In this document: positions 39,637 through 50,358 of the stretch, one piece after another
Layout of the letters: each line of letters begins with the position of its first letter
Numbering within the stretch: position 1 is the stretch's first letter
Source of the DNA: Allacma fusca
Taxonomy: Eukaryota; Arthropoda; Collembola; Symphypleona; Sminthuridae
NCBI GenBank assembly: GCA_947179485.1
Contig: OX359249.1
Span: 10,354,001-10,418,000 of the forward strand
Direction of reading: 5' to 3'
DNA length: 64,000 nt
Made by a program: the position numbers and the translations under genes
Notes under the pieces: model-generated
Database searches by the model: none
What the model saw: the letters and a program-made list of their open reading frames with translations, nothing else
Told to the model about the DNA's origin: nothing

Positions 39637-40783
39637 TAAGTATATGCACGAGGTCTGCATAAAATTAATTGTCTTCCTTTTATTGATGTACATAGAAGTA
39701 TTCCTCATGATTAAATATAGTTTAACAAATCCCCAGAGCCACACGTACTGTGGTAAAATGTCCCCTTGTACGAGCTGTCATTTCGGCTATTGATGCATTG
39801 TGACTAACGAACTAGAACACACGGGATTAAAACCTCGGAAAATACAATCGTTCATTGTAAAGCCATTAGTACAGTTCGTTCTTGATATAAGATCATCTCC
39901 AGTAGGTAAAACCGTACCCTATGTATTTAATATATAGTGGCATGCTTTTAAATTTAAAGAATTAGCATTGCCGTAAAAAGGTAATTACGTATTACAAAAT
40001 CTTGGCGTAAATAAGTTACACCAAAATGGAAAGTTAAAGTTCTAATTGCACTGTGAAATGTATGGTCAAAATATAGAATTTGCCGGGCCTACTTAGCAAG
40101 TATTTTTGAAATAATTTTATCAAAATGTACTACCTTAGTTCTAGTCTAGTGCATAAATTGTTACTTGAATTCGAGTTTTTTTTGGAAATCTTTCATTGAA
40201 AAAAACTTATTTAGACTAAAAAACTACCGGAGCTGTAAGTGCTGACTAAAAAATAAATTTGAGAAAACTTGCAAAAAATTTGTTGCAAAATTAGGCAAAA
40301 AAGGGATATTATGCTACTTTTAGGAGTGCTCTTATATAAAGATTACACTATATATGCAATTCTGCAAGGACATGGCGGAATACCAGGCTCAGAAACTAGT
40401 TACATTTTTCCTGCAGCTATTACATTGCATGCTTCATATTACAGTTACAAATCCTGCGGTAAGCTTGAGCAGTACATCACAAAATATTTTATGAAAAAAC
40501 TGTTCCCAGTGAAAAATGATTGTCATCATGTCAACATATAAATCAATCTTGCATTCCATAGGTAATGGGAGGACGTGTAACTTCCATTTATATTCACCCG
40601 ACACTAAGGACAGAGACAAATATCTCATCATTATCCAGGCAGTTCAAAATTATGTTGACAACGACAGCCTTGCTTCTACTGTGGTTCTAGGAAAGTACAC
40701 AGTTTGCTTTTTTCAGACATGATGCAAAATTTTCTCCTTCCTCAATTACGACAAATGTAGGATACATCGTCTTGATGGCTTTA

Positions 40784-41279
40784 CAGTCTACTCTGGCTAT
40801 AAGAGATCCCCGCATACAAGCACTGCTGGTTCTATCAGGTTCAAAAATACTTGGACACAATTCTTTTACCACAATTTTCCTCTGTTAAAAGTTCATAGAT
40901 TTAATCTCTTTGTAACGAACTCCCTATAAGAGCAAATTGTAGGTGTATGTTAATATTAATCATTTATTACACTCCTGTTATAAATGAACCCCTTAGACGA
41001 ACATTTTCTTTAATTTTCGAAACATACCTTTGGGATATAAAAAATAATTTAAATTTTTGTCCTATCCAGAGAGTATTTTGCATTTTGCAGGGATGTTCTT
41101 AAACATAAACACTACTGTATATATTATACTCTCACTGCAGAGGCTCCCTTGTAAAAGATGCTGCTCCACAGGGGCAAAAAAATTATTTCGTTTACTACTG
41201 TGTACGTACATCTTAATTTAAGAGAGACAGAAAATGCAGTCTTTTGGTTCGGATATCCTTATAGTGAGAGTGTACACTG
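40784..41279. mobile_element. Run of three adjacent MITE copies
   Basis: A left end CAGTCTACTCTGGCTATAAG lies at 40784, with an inner CCCTATAAGAGC near 40925. A second copy runs from about 40969 (CACTCCTGTTATAAATG) to 41116 (AACACTACTG followed by TA). A third runs from about 41126 (ATACTCTCACTGCAGAGG) to 41279 (CTTATAGTGAGAGTGTACACTG followed by TA). They sit almost end to end. Confidence 0.55.
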
Positions 41280-41289
41280 TAGCAAACGT

Positions 41290-42250
41290 TTTCCCACATA
41301 TGGAAATCACTAAAAGCGAGCTAAATTCTGGTCTTTGTCTTCAATTGTTTAGTTAAATAAATATGAAATCGCTTCCCAAGGTTGAATTCGAGATTCCATA
41401 AATATTTTATTTGAAATGTGAGATGAAAATTACAGTCATTAATATGCATGATATGATCTCTGTCACTCAAAGGCAGTCTTGAGTATAGATATGGATTCCG
41501 ATACTCGTTTGTGATTGTAAAAGTTATAGTTTTGACAGTTTAAAAAAACATTCCTCCTTTTGATGTGGACTTAGGTACATTCACTAAGTTCAAAACCAGG
41601 CGATGCATGGTGAGTGAGACGAAGTGTGTATATACGGAGATCCTGGATAACTTCCCTTGCGTAGGAGTTCATAATCGCAACTTCTACATATTTTCCCTAC
41701 GAGTTATTCTTTGTACTACAATTTCACCAGAGTTAGTCTCCCAACGGTTCAAATAATTCAGTTCAGAATTACGTTCATAGTAATTTACTGGATTGTTGAA
41801 GTACATGGCTACTGTAGAGAACTGATGTTTCAAGAGCTTTTCATGAATAAACCGCTTGGACTTACGTCACGTATGTATATCTACATATAAGCTCTGAGTC
41901 AAAATCTATAATATCTGCCCGAGAAACCCAGTTCCTAAGGTTTACACATTTCAAAGATTTAGGGTTTTATATGATGAGGGCTTCCTGTACATATGTATGT
42001 ACTCATATCATATGTAAAATGAATGCAAATAGTTGCAAAATTTATCTTTCAGTGATGAACAAGGAAGAGGTTCCTTGTATTCGGTAATGTTTAGTACATG
42101 TTGGTTCAGGTTGTCTATCCTATTGCCCAAGCCAGACATTTGGAAGGCTTTGAGTAACCTAGCTGAGTTCACCGAAATTGCAGGCAACGCACATCCTACC
42201 TAACTCATGAATGCATCAACTTGCGTTACAAATTTTACATCAGTACACTC
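41290..42250. other. Non-coding DNA
   Basis: No feature recognised beyond short TATGTA-rich stretches near 41,875 and 41,990. Confidence 0.55.
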
Positions 42251-42258
42251 CATTAGGT

Positions 42259-42540
42259 TTATAACAGCATCCATACAGGTATTGACATTTGGTGTACACG
42301 TTTATTACTTGTATTGGCATGAAACAGGGCTGAACTGAACAATGAATCCAAGAATATTTGCGAGTGCACAGGAAAGGCTATCATATCGAGATTCCTTTTA
42401 GGAAGAGCAAACTGTACGTACAGGTCTCTAACTGTATCATCATCCCTTATATAAAGTACTGGAATATAAGGAGGATGAAATAGGTTTTGTGGCACCATAA
42501 TGAATACTGTCTTATGTCCTTCATCTATCATGTTTCTCAC
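42259..42540 (-). pseudogene. Possible relic of a virus-like (Polinton/adintovirus-type) DNA-packaging ATPase
   Basis: A 93-codon open stretch has protein-like composition. It includes a hydrophobic strand followed by QNLF and, further on, RNLDMIAF and SQIF-LDSLF. In FtsK/HerA-type packaging ATPases of Polintons, adintoviruses and related viruses, a QNLF/QNIF motif follows a hydrophobic strand, and a similar R-(N/D)-x-x-x-I block and an alanine-rich helix come after it. This resemblance is from memory and is weak. No Walker A motif or other virus-like gene is seen nearby. The copy appears fragmentary and broken; it is treated as a fossil of uncertain age. It could instead be a chance ORF. Confidence 0.3.
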
Positions 42541-43274
42541 GCTAGATTACTCCCATCATCCACTTCCGAGTATCTACCTTTACCCTAATGTCAGACACTT
42601 GTCGTTTATTCAACGTCAGCACACAGTTGATCCTAAATTCAAATATGCCTTTGTGTACATACATACTTCGACTCTTTCTCTCCATTATTCGTTTTTTCTG
42701 TGTCTTGGCTTTGGTTTATCTATTTTACTTTGATTTGAAACTTTTTAGGATTATTATTAACTTTTTGAAAAGTTCGTGAAGCAAAAAAATCATCTATTGT
42801 AGCATTCTCCTATCTTTCAAAACAGAGATTTATTAATAACTTTTCAGAACCTCTCTACCTATTGATTGTGAAGTCATCAAAATTATTGTAGTCGATTTAA
42901 GACCAAGCTGCATTTACACGAAAAAAAATTACATAGAACTGTTTTAAAAAGTTACAAATATTGTTAGGAAATTATATACTCCAGCTCGCGTTATGCTGAA
43001 TTGCTGTGGTAAAAAAATTCTGGGGATTTAAAATCATCATCGCTACCCGAATTCATTATAAACTATGGATTCATATATTTTCATGCACTGTAGTGACTAA
43101 TTACAAGGAATTGTTATGAAAACAAGAACCAATAAGCAATGAGAATATTATTATCTTGTGAAATCAATGTCTCCATAAACGGTTAGGATATGCACGAAGT
43201 CAGTTGATTTTGACAGGTGACAAGAGGAATAGAATTAGACCCAATCGAGGTATTCCTTACCCAGTCTGCCAGCG

Positions 43275-43389
43275 ACGTTGGGCCAACGTTTCGCCAATAA
43301 TGAAAAGTGTTCGTCTTTATTCAAGATGAATTTGTACGTACGTTGGCGAAACCACCACTTTGTCCGTCGGGGGTATATTGGCCCAACGT
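43275..43389. mobile_element. Small palindromic element with ACGTTGGGCCAA ends
   Basis: The left ACGTTGGGCCAA (43275-43286) is the exact reverse complement of TTGGCCCAACGT (43378-43389). An inner pair, ACGTTTCGCCAA near 43287 and TTGGCGAAAC near 43343, is also inverted. The 115-bp unit therefore folds into nested hairpins. It lies immediately left of the hAT element. The class is unknown; similar GGCCAACGTT repeats are, from memory, common in marine invertebrate genomes. Confidence 0.5.
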
Positions 43390-43391
43390 TA

Positions 43392-43399
43392 GTGTGTAC
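43392..43399. repeat. Left 8-bp target-site duplication of the hAT element
   Basis: GTGTGTAC, identical to the copy at 43974-43981, directly outside the inverted ends. Confidence 0.8.
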
Positions 43400-43973
43400 C
43401 ATTGGTGGGCACCCTCACGAGGATGAGTTCTTCCTCGCCCTCATCCCTCGCCCTCGGCCTCAATTTTTGAGGGATGAGAGCGAGTTCCTATCATAAAACT
43501 AGAGCCCTCAACAAATGAGGGCGAGGCATAGCAAAATGTGCGTACTAAAACGAGGGCGAGGGTGAGTACTAAAAACTAGTCCTCATGAAGTTCGAACAAC
43601 AGTATTAAATCCCGCGAATAATTCTCGCATTTCCTCTTTGCTATGCCTTTTTGCCATAAACGAGTCTGAAGAATTAGTTCAAGATCTTAAGAATTAACTA
43701 AAGTTCAGGATTATTAGCTAAAGGTCTGAAGAATTAATTGAATGTTTGAAGGTCTTAACGTGATAGCTAGATTGCAATGCACTGGCAGTTATGCTGTACT
43801 TATGGACTCATGAAGCCGAGGGAGAGTCCTTATGATTTAGAGTAGGCCCTCACGAGTCTGAGTGCGAGTTCCAGCGCAAGGTGTCGTGAGGGTTACGGGT
43901 GAGAGCGAGTGCGACACGATTTTTTACATACTTCGTGAGGTGAGGGCGAGGGATTAAAAAATGCCCATCTATG
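43400..43973. mobile_element. Non-autonomous hAT element with 8-bp target duplication
   Basis: The element begins CATTGGTGGGCA and ends TGCCCATCTATG, 12-bp terminal inverted repeats with two mismatches. It is flanked by identical 8-bp direct repeats GTGTGTAC (43392-43399 and 43974-43981). An 8-bp duplication and a ...TGGGCA end are typical of hAT elements. The subterminal regions are packed with the motif GAGGGCGAG and its complement (left arm 43430-43560, right arm 43850-43955), like the subterminal transposase-binding repeats of hATs. The middle (about 43660-43760) has a loose repeat of GTCTGAAGAATTA. No transposase coding is present, so it must have been mobilised in trans. Confidence 0.82.
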
Positions 43974-43981
43974 GTGTGTAC
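43974..43981. repeat. Right 8-bp target-site duplication of the hAT element
   Basis: GTGTGTAC, identical to the copy at 43392-43399, directly outside the inverted ends. Confidence 0.8.
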
Positions 43982-44536
43982 AGTGGGATGAACTAAGCTT
44001 AACACTTTACCGCTTTTGGATTGGGTATGTGCATATTTTGATTTATAAATTAACATGAGAATTTACAATTTCAAAATTTTATGTCTGGATAGCAGAAGTC
44101 CATTTAAATTTTCCTAATTTTGTATGCCATTGAAAATGTGAACAATGCTAGCTGGGGTGCATTTCCTAACTGGTTGATTTTATTCAATTCCAGTGCACTT
44201 TTTGAAGTCGTCTTGATTTTTGCTTGTTTATTCGTTTCAACGTTATTAAAAGTTATAGTGAGCTAACGTTTCAATGTATCCCTCTAATAATTATAATAGC
44301 TGCCCCTCTCTACAGTTAAAAATTAATTCGAATTGATCAAAACGTTAAATTCTAGTTTTGAAAGGCCCCGGGCCAACTGCCACGTGACCACCTGTCCCAG
44401 TGGCTCATAACCGAAAAATCGTCAGCATAAAATACAAAAACGCGATATAAAATGTGCATACTTACTACATTAAATTTTCATATGATTTCCCATGTACTTC
44501 TAAAACTCGACTACCTCCCTTCAACTTGCGAATTTG

Positions 44537-44715
44537 TATGTACTTTCATCGTGTGGTTTCGTTTGGACCTTAAGAATGGGACTTTCTATGGAAGTTTATG
44601 ATGGGAGTTGGTATGGACCTTCATGATGGGGTTTCGTGTTTACCCTTACAATGAAACCTCATATGGATATTTATAATCGGTATCATTGCATTGATATTTA
44701 TAATGGGACTTCGTA
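44537..44715. repeat. 25-bp degenerate minisatellite
   Basis: Units begin near 44562, 44587, 44612, 44637, 44662 and 44687, each resembling TATGGACCTTCATGATGGG plus about six bases. Four consecutive spacings are exactly 25 bp. It lies at the left fringe of the satellite domain and shares its T/G-rich plus strand. Confidence 0.75.
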
Positions 44716-45077
44716 GTGACATTTAGCAAACATTTCGCTAATTTTGGGTGTTCCAAGGACATCTACACATCATGGGCCTTTTTAATGAGCTTTCGTTTGA
44801 ACATTAATAAGTGAAATGAGTTTGTACCTCTAATATATGGCTTAATAACAAAGAAGTTTTGATATAATTTATGGGGTCTTAATGTATGAACTCGTAAGGC
44901 CATTTGGGAATTCTGAGTAGTGTACATATCTTTGGAGCCTTGAATACACTTATTTTGGGCGTTCTATACGTACATTAATCTTGGGAATTCTAAGTATATT
45001 GTTTAAATTTGGAGTTCCATGTTTATGTATATTTAGAGTTCCGTGTTTATTTATTGTTAGTATAAATTGTTCACAAT

Positions 45078-45088
45078 CCACTGAAGGT
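45078..45088. repeat. Left 11-bp flanking direct repeat of the foldback element
   Basis: CCACTGAAGGT, identical to 45771-45781, placed exactly at the outer ends of the inverted arms, as expected of a target-site duplication. Confidence 0.65.
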
Positions 45089-45770
45089 GTGTCCGGTCTA
45101 CTGCCGCCCCAGCAACTGCTACGCGGAGAACTGCCACAAGGAAAACTGCCACAATAAACTGTCACTTGGACATCTGCCACACTTGAATACCGCCACTTGG
45201 ACAACTGCCACTTCTCCGAACAATTGCTCCTTGAATAATGTGCTGGCCCTTATTAAGGCCGTTGGTTTCAAATTGCCGACCGTTGTGCTCAATGCCCGCA
45301 CGGAGCTTACAATGGATTTCCGGAGCTTACTATGCATTTCCGGAGCTTACTATGCATTTCTGGAGCTTACCATGCTTTCTTAGGGCTAGCTATGTTTTCC
45401 GGAGCTTATCATGCATTTCCGAAGCTTACTATGCATTTCTGGAGCTTACTATGCATTTCCGGAGCTTACCATGCATTTCGGAAGCTTACTATGCTTTCTT
45501 AGGGCTAGCTATATTTTTCGGCGCTTATTATGCATTTCCGGAGCTTTCTGAGGGCTATCTATGTTTTTCGGAGCTTACTATGGATTTCCAGAGCTTAGCA
45601 TGGATATTAGGTTCTTTCGTATATGATTACAAGTGGCAGATGGTGATGTGGCAGTTGGTAATGTGGCAGTTGGTACATTACAAGTTTTCGCAGCGGGAGG
45701 CAATAATTATTGTGGAAGTTGTCCTTGTGGCAGTTGTCCTTGTTTGCTTGGTTGGCAGTACACATGTAAC
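45089..45770. mobile_element. Foldback-type element with minisatellite inverted arms
   Basis: Identical 11-bp direct repeats CCACTGAAGGT (45078-45088 and 45771-45781) flank a 682-bp segment. The outer 17 bases of each side are imperfect inverted repeats (12 of 17 match, both leading into TACTGCC). Further in, the left arm repeats AACTGCCACAAGGA-like units and the right arm carries their reverse complement (TCCTTGTGGCAGTT). The arms span about 45100-45235 and 45640-45760. The centre is a 20-bp minisatellite. Long inverted arms built of short tandem units are the hallmark of foldback elements; an 11-bp duplication also fits Mutator-like elements. There is no transposase. Open frames across it are a by-product of the repeats. 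Confidence 0.65.
45301..45607. repeat. 20-bp minisatellite inside the foldback element
   Basis: About 15 head-to-tail copies of CGGAGCTTACTATGCATTTC occur with point changes. A variant unit TAGGGCTAGCTATGTTTTCC is interspersed. The register is exactly 20 bp until about 45530, where small indels appear. Because 20 is not a multiple of three, translation yields a 20-residue pattern in all frames; the long plus-strand open frame here (45238-45777) is explained by this and is not called a gene. Confidence 0.9.
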
Positions 45771-45781
45771 CCACTGAAGGT
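45771..45781. repeat. Right 11-bp flanking direct repeat of the foldback element
   Basis: CCACTGAAGGT, identical to 45078-45088. It also contains the splice-donor look-alike GAAG/GTAATA. Confidence 0.65.
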
Positions 45782-45893
45782 AATATTATATTTATAAGTT
45801 CAGCTTTAGCTGGGTCAACCCTTTTGACATTGTGCAGACCATTAATAACAGGTTTGGTATGTGTTTCTAAGATGCATTTCTTTCTTTTCACAG

Positions 45894-45942
45894 GATGGTG
45901 TGAATGCGTTGTTCTTGCTTTTCAAAATAATTTATCAACTCA
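45894..45942 (+). other. Candidate short exon (splice-site look-alikes)
   Basis: A pyrimidine tract ending TTTCACAG stands directly before 45894, and CTCAG/GTAAAT follows at 45943. This is a well-formed acceptor and donor around 49 bases. Upstream, GAAG/GTAATA ends near 45778-45780; downstream, CTCCAG and AAAG/GTAGGT bracket a few bases near 46022-46031, and AATAAA occurs at 45998 and 46094. A small non-coding transcript is possible. There is no protein similarity and no proof of transcription. Confidence 0.25.
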
Positions 45943-46221
45943 GGTAAATTACTCTTGTAGTATGTGTTTTACCAATTGCTCTTTCCGGATCCACAACAAT
46001 AAATGATTCTGGACCTTAGCTCCAGTGTTAAAGGTAGGTTAAGCTAAATGTGTAACTATAACTCTTCATTGTATAAATGTCACACTTCAGTGAATAAAAC
46101 ACCAGCCCCTGTTTGTCTAATACAAGAAAAACTTGTATACTGGAAAAAGCGTTTTCTTAAAATTTATTTAGGGAGCTCACAGTAGATTTATGGCGGGAGT
46201 TCTGAAAATAATTGCATTGGA

Positions 46222-47228
46222 AATGCTGTTTATTTATCTTGGGGATATTAATTGGGCAACAAAAGGAGCATCTACACGCATTTAACTTTGGAGTTATGGG
46301 TATCTTCATATTCGCAGTAGTGGGTGGAAATCATTTGGCTACTATGATGTACATTTTAGGAATTCTAAGTGGGTTAGTTCTGTAAGTACTGCAAGTATTC
46401 ATATTCGGAACTTAATTCACCTTGAGAATCCTAATCAAAAAGTTAAGGGAGCATCTAAATACATTTAACCTGGGAGGGTACTTTCATTTTTGGAGTTTAT
46501 GATGGGAATAATTCAGTAGCTATTTTATGTCTCTTTGGATTCAATGTGTTAGTTCTAGGAATTTGGATGCAGTATTGTTCGGAAGCCTAACTCGTTTTAA
46601 CTTGGGAACCCTTTTAGGTTAATATTGTAGGTAGTTCTATTGCTTTAATGAATTCAATTTGGGTTAGTTCAAGGGGTACTCGGAGTACTCATATTGAGTA
46701 ATTTAACTTTATTTATCCTGGGAATACTAATTTGTCAAATTAGGGAGCATGCAAACACATTTCTGGGTAAATTCATTTTAAGAGTAGGATGTGTGAACTA
46801 CTTGGTAGTTATGGTGCACATTTTAGAAATTCTATGCGGGATAGTTCTACGAGTTCTGGCTGCGGTCATATTGGCAAGAATAACTAGATATAACTCTGGA
46901 ACCCTAATTAGCTGATTGAGGAAGGAACTACATGAAAATTAATGGAACTCAAAACAAATTAAGTTTGGAGGTGCTGGGTAATATCAGGAGTAGTAGGCGG
47001 GAATAGTTTATAAGTTATGGTGCACATATTCCAAAATCTACGTGGCTGGTTCTAGAAGTTCTGGCTGTATGTTCTGCATTGTTATAGATGTATGACCTTT
47101 GAGTCAAGCGTGTTTATAATGTAAACTCTGGATGTTTATTGTGTAATTCTGGGTACGTGTGTGAGTTCAAAATGTTTAACTTGGGGTTTCTATAAATACG
47201 GATATTGGGAAAATTAACTTTATTTACC
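46222..47228. repeat. Degenerate precursor-like satellite units
   Basis: Blocks resembling the satellite anchor TTTATTTACCTCGGGATT recur near 46222, 46410 and 46708, then at 47229. They are followed in the same order by GGGAGCAT, ATGGGTGGGAA-like, TACATTTTAGGAATTCTA-like and GGGTTAGTTCTA-like segments. The first spacing is about 188 bp, the next about 300 bp. The copies are strongly diverged from each other and from the array. This looks like an old, unhomogenised edge of the satellite. Confidence 0.6.
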
Positions 47229-50200
47229 TCGGGATTCCTGATTTAGCGAATAAGAAGCTTCTAAATGCACCTGTCTGAGAACTTCTGAATTCTTTAATTT
47301 TGGGAGGTATTAGTGAGAATCTTTGAGTAACTACTTTCTAAATTTCGAAATTTCTGAGTGGGACTCTTCTAGTTCTAAATGCACTCATACTTGGAGGGCA
47401 ATAGATTTATTTTTGGAGCCCTAAATAGTTAACAGAGAGACAATCTACTTGCAATTTACTTAAGGGCAATTATAAGTGTCATCGAGGAAGTTATGTGTCT
47501 AAATACTTAAACAAACTATTTAGTTTTGGAAATTAATAAAGTTATTCATAGAGGTAAACGGAGCATGCGGATATGAGTAACACTGAATACTAGAAGCTTG
47601 GAGTTTCAGTATACAATCACTCAGGAGTAGTGGGTGGGAATTTTTTTGGAAGTTATTTAGTACATATTTGGAAATCTATGTGGGCTGGGTCTAATATTTC
47701 TGGTTGTATGTGTTTTATTGTAATGGTTGTAATGCACTTTGAGTTTGACGCGGTTGCAATGTAAAATCTGGGTGTGTAAATTGTGAATTCTGGGTACGTG
47801 TGTGAGTTCTAGATGTTTAATTTGGGACTTGAATATGTACTGATATTAGAAAACTTAACTTTATTTACCTCGGGATTTCTGATTTAGCAAATAAGGGAGA
47901 GTCTAAAGGTACTTGATGGGAAGTTTTGGGTTTTCTAATTTTGCGAGGTATTAGTGGGAATCTTTGAGTAAATACTTTTTAAATTTTGAGATTTCTGAGT
48001 GGGATAGTTCTAAGGCTTCTAAGTGTAGTCATACTTGGGGGTACTAGAATAATTTTCGGGGATCTGATTGGGTAACTGAAGGAAGATCTACATGCAATTA
48101 ACTTAAGGGCAAATAATACTGTCATCGTGGAAGTTTTGGGTATGAATACTTGGGTAAATTATTTAATGTTGGAAATTGAGCGTAGGTTATTGATAGGGGT
48201 ACAGGGAGCATGCAGATTAGGGGACGACTAAATACTAAAGCTTGGAGTTTCAGGGTTCAATCATTCAGGAGTAATGGGTGGGAATAGTTGAAATTTATGT
48301 AGTACATTTTGGGAAATCTATGTGGGTTGGTTCTAGGAATTCTGGTTGTATGTGTTGCATTGTAATGCTTGTATGTACTTTGAGTGGGGCGTGTGTGCAA
48401 TGTAAATTTTGGGTATTTAATTTCTGAGTTCTGGGTACGTGCCTGAGTTCTATATGTTAAATTTGGGACTTGAATATGTACTGATATTAGAAAACTTAAC
48501 TTTATTTACCTCGGGATTTCTGATTTAGCAAATAAGGGAGATTCTAAAGGTACCTGATTGGAAGTTGTGGGTTTTCTAATTTTGCGAGGTATTAGTGGGA
48601 AACTTTGAGGAAATACTTTTTAAATTTTGAGATTTCTGAGTGGGATAGTTCTAAGGCTTCTAAGTGTAGTCATACTTGGGGATACTAGAATAATTTTCGG
48701 GGATCTGATTGGGCAACTGAAAGAGGATCTACATGATATTAACTTAAGGGCAAATAATACTGTCATCGTTTAAGTTTTGGGTATGCATACTTGGGTAAGT
48801 TATTTCATGTTTGAAATTAAGCGTAGGTTATTGATAGGGGTACAGGCAGCATGCAGATTAGGGGACAACATAATACTAAAGCTTGGAGTTTCAGGGTACA
48901 ATCACTCAGCAGTAATGGGTGGGAAGTGTTGGAAGTTATGTAGTACATTTTATGAAATCTATGTGGGTTGGTTCTAGGAATTCTGGTTGTATGTGTTGCA
49001 TGGTAATGGTTGTATTAGCTTTGAGTGGGGCGTGTGTGAAATGTAAATTTTGGGTATTTAATTTCTGAGTTCTGGGTACGTGCCTGAGTTCTATATGTTT
49101 AATTTGGGACTTGAATATGTACTGATATTAGAAAACTTAACTTTATTTACCTCGGAATTTCTGATTTAGAAAATAGGGGAGATTCTAAAGTTACTTGATG
49201 GGAAGTTGTGGGTTTTCCAACTTTAGGAGGTATTGGTGGGAATCTTTGAGTAAATATTTTTAAAATTTTGAGATGTCTGAGTGGGATAGTTCTAAGGCTT
49301 CTAAGTGTAGTCATACTTGGGGGTACTAGAATAATTTTCGGGGATCTGATTGGGCAACTGAAGGAGGATCTACATGCAATTAACTTAAGGGCAATTAATA
49401 CTGTCATCCTGGAAGTTTTGGGTATGAATACTTGGGTAGTTATTTAATGTTGGAAATTAAGCGTAGGTTATTGATAGGGATACAGGGAGCATGCAGATTA
49501 GGGGACAACTAAATACTAAAGCTTAGAGGTTCAGGGTACAAGCACTTAGCAGTAATGGGTGGGAAGTCTTGAAAGTTATGTAGTACACTTTGGGAAATAT
49601 ATGTGGGTTGGTTCTATTAATTCTGGTTGTACGTGTTGCATTGTAATAGTTGTATGTACTTTGAGTGGGGCGTGTGCAATGTAAATTTTGGGTATTTAGT
49701 TTCTGAGTTCTGGGTACGCGTGTGAGTTCTAAATGTTTAATTTGGGACTTAAATATGTACTGATATTCGAAAACTTCACTTTATTTACCTCGGGATTTCT
49801 GATTTAGCAAATAAGGGAGATTCTAAAGGTACTTGATGGGAAGTTGTGGGTTTTCTATTTTTGCGAGGTATTAGTGGGAATCTTTGAGTTAATATTATTA
49901 AAATTTTGAGATTTCTGAGTTGGAGTTCTAAGGGTTCTAAGTGTAGTCATACTTGGAGGGTACTAGATTAATTTTCGATGATCTGATTGGGTAACTAAAG
50001 GAGGATCTACATGTTATTAACTTGAGGGCAATTAATAGAGTCATCGTGGAAGTTTTGGGTATGAATACTTGAGTAAGTCATTTAATGTTGGAAATTAAGC
50101 GTAGGTTATTGATAGGGGTACAGGAGCATGGGGATTAGGCGAAAACTAAATACTAAAGCTGCGAGTTTCAGCGTACAATTATTCAGGAGTAATGGGTGGG

Positions 50201-50358
50201 AAATGTTGGAAGTAATGTAGTACATTTTGGGGAATCTATGTGGGTTGGTTCTATTCATTCTGGTTGTATGTGTTGCATTGTAATGGTTGTATGTACTTTG
50301 AGTGGGGAGTGTGTGCTATGTAAACACTGGGAATTTAATTTCTGAGTTCAAGGTACGC
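47229..50358 (+). repeat. Diverged left-hand monomers of the satellite array
   Basis: Five monomers (anchors 47229 to 49790). From the second onward they are clearly alike but differ at many more scattered sites than the monomers to the right. They share features lost later, such as AGCGTAGGTTATTGATAGG where right-hand copies have AGCGTGGGTTATTGATACG. The first (47229) is the most divergent and links to the degenerate region upstream. Confidence 0.8.

Noticed and set aside
45238-45777. 179-codon plus-strand open frame with a repetitive, aromatic-rich product
   Set aside because: It is produced by a 20-bp minisatellite that is stop-free in all frames, plus the element's arms. No start context or domain.
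45607-45891. 94-codon minus-strand open frame rich in C, H and N
   Set aside because: It lies across the right arm of the foldback element, and its pattern comes from the TGCCAC tandem units.
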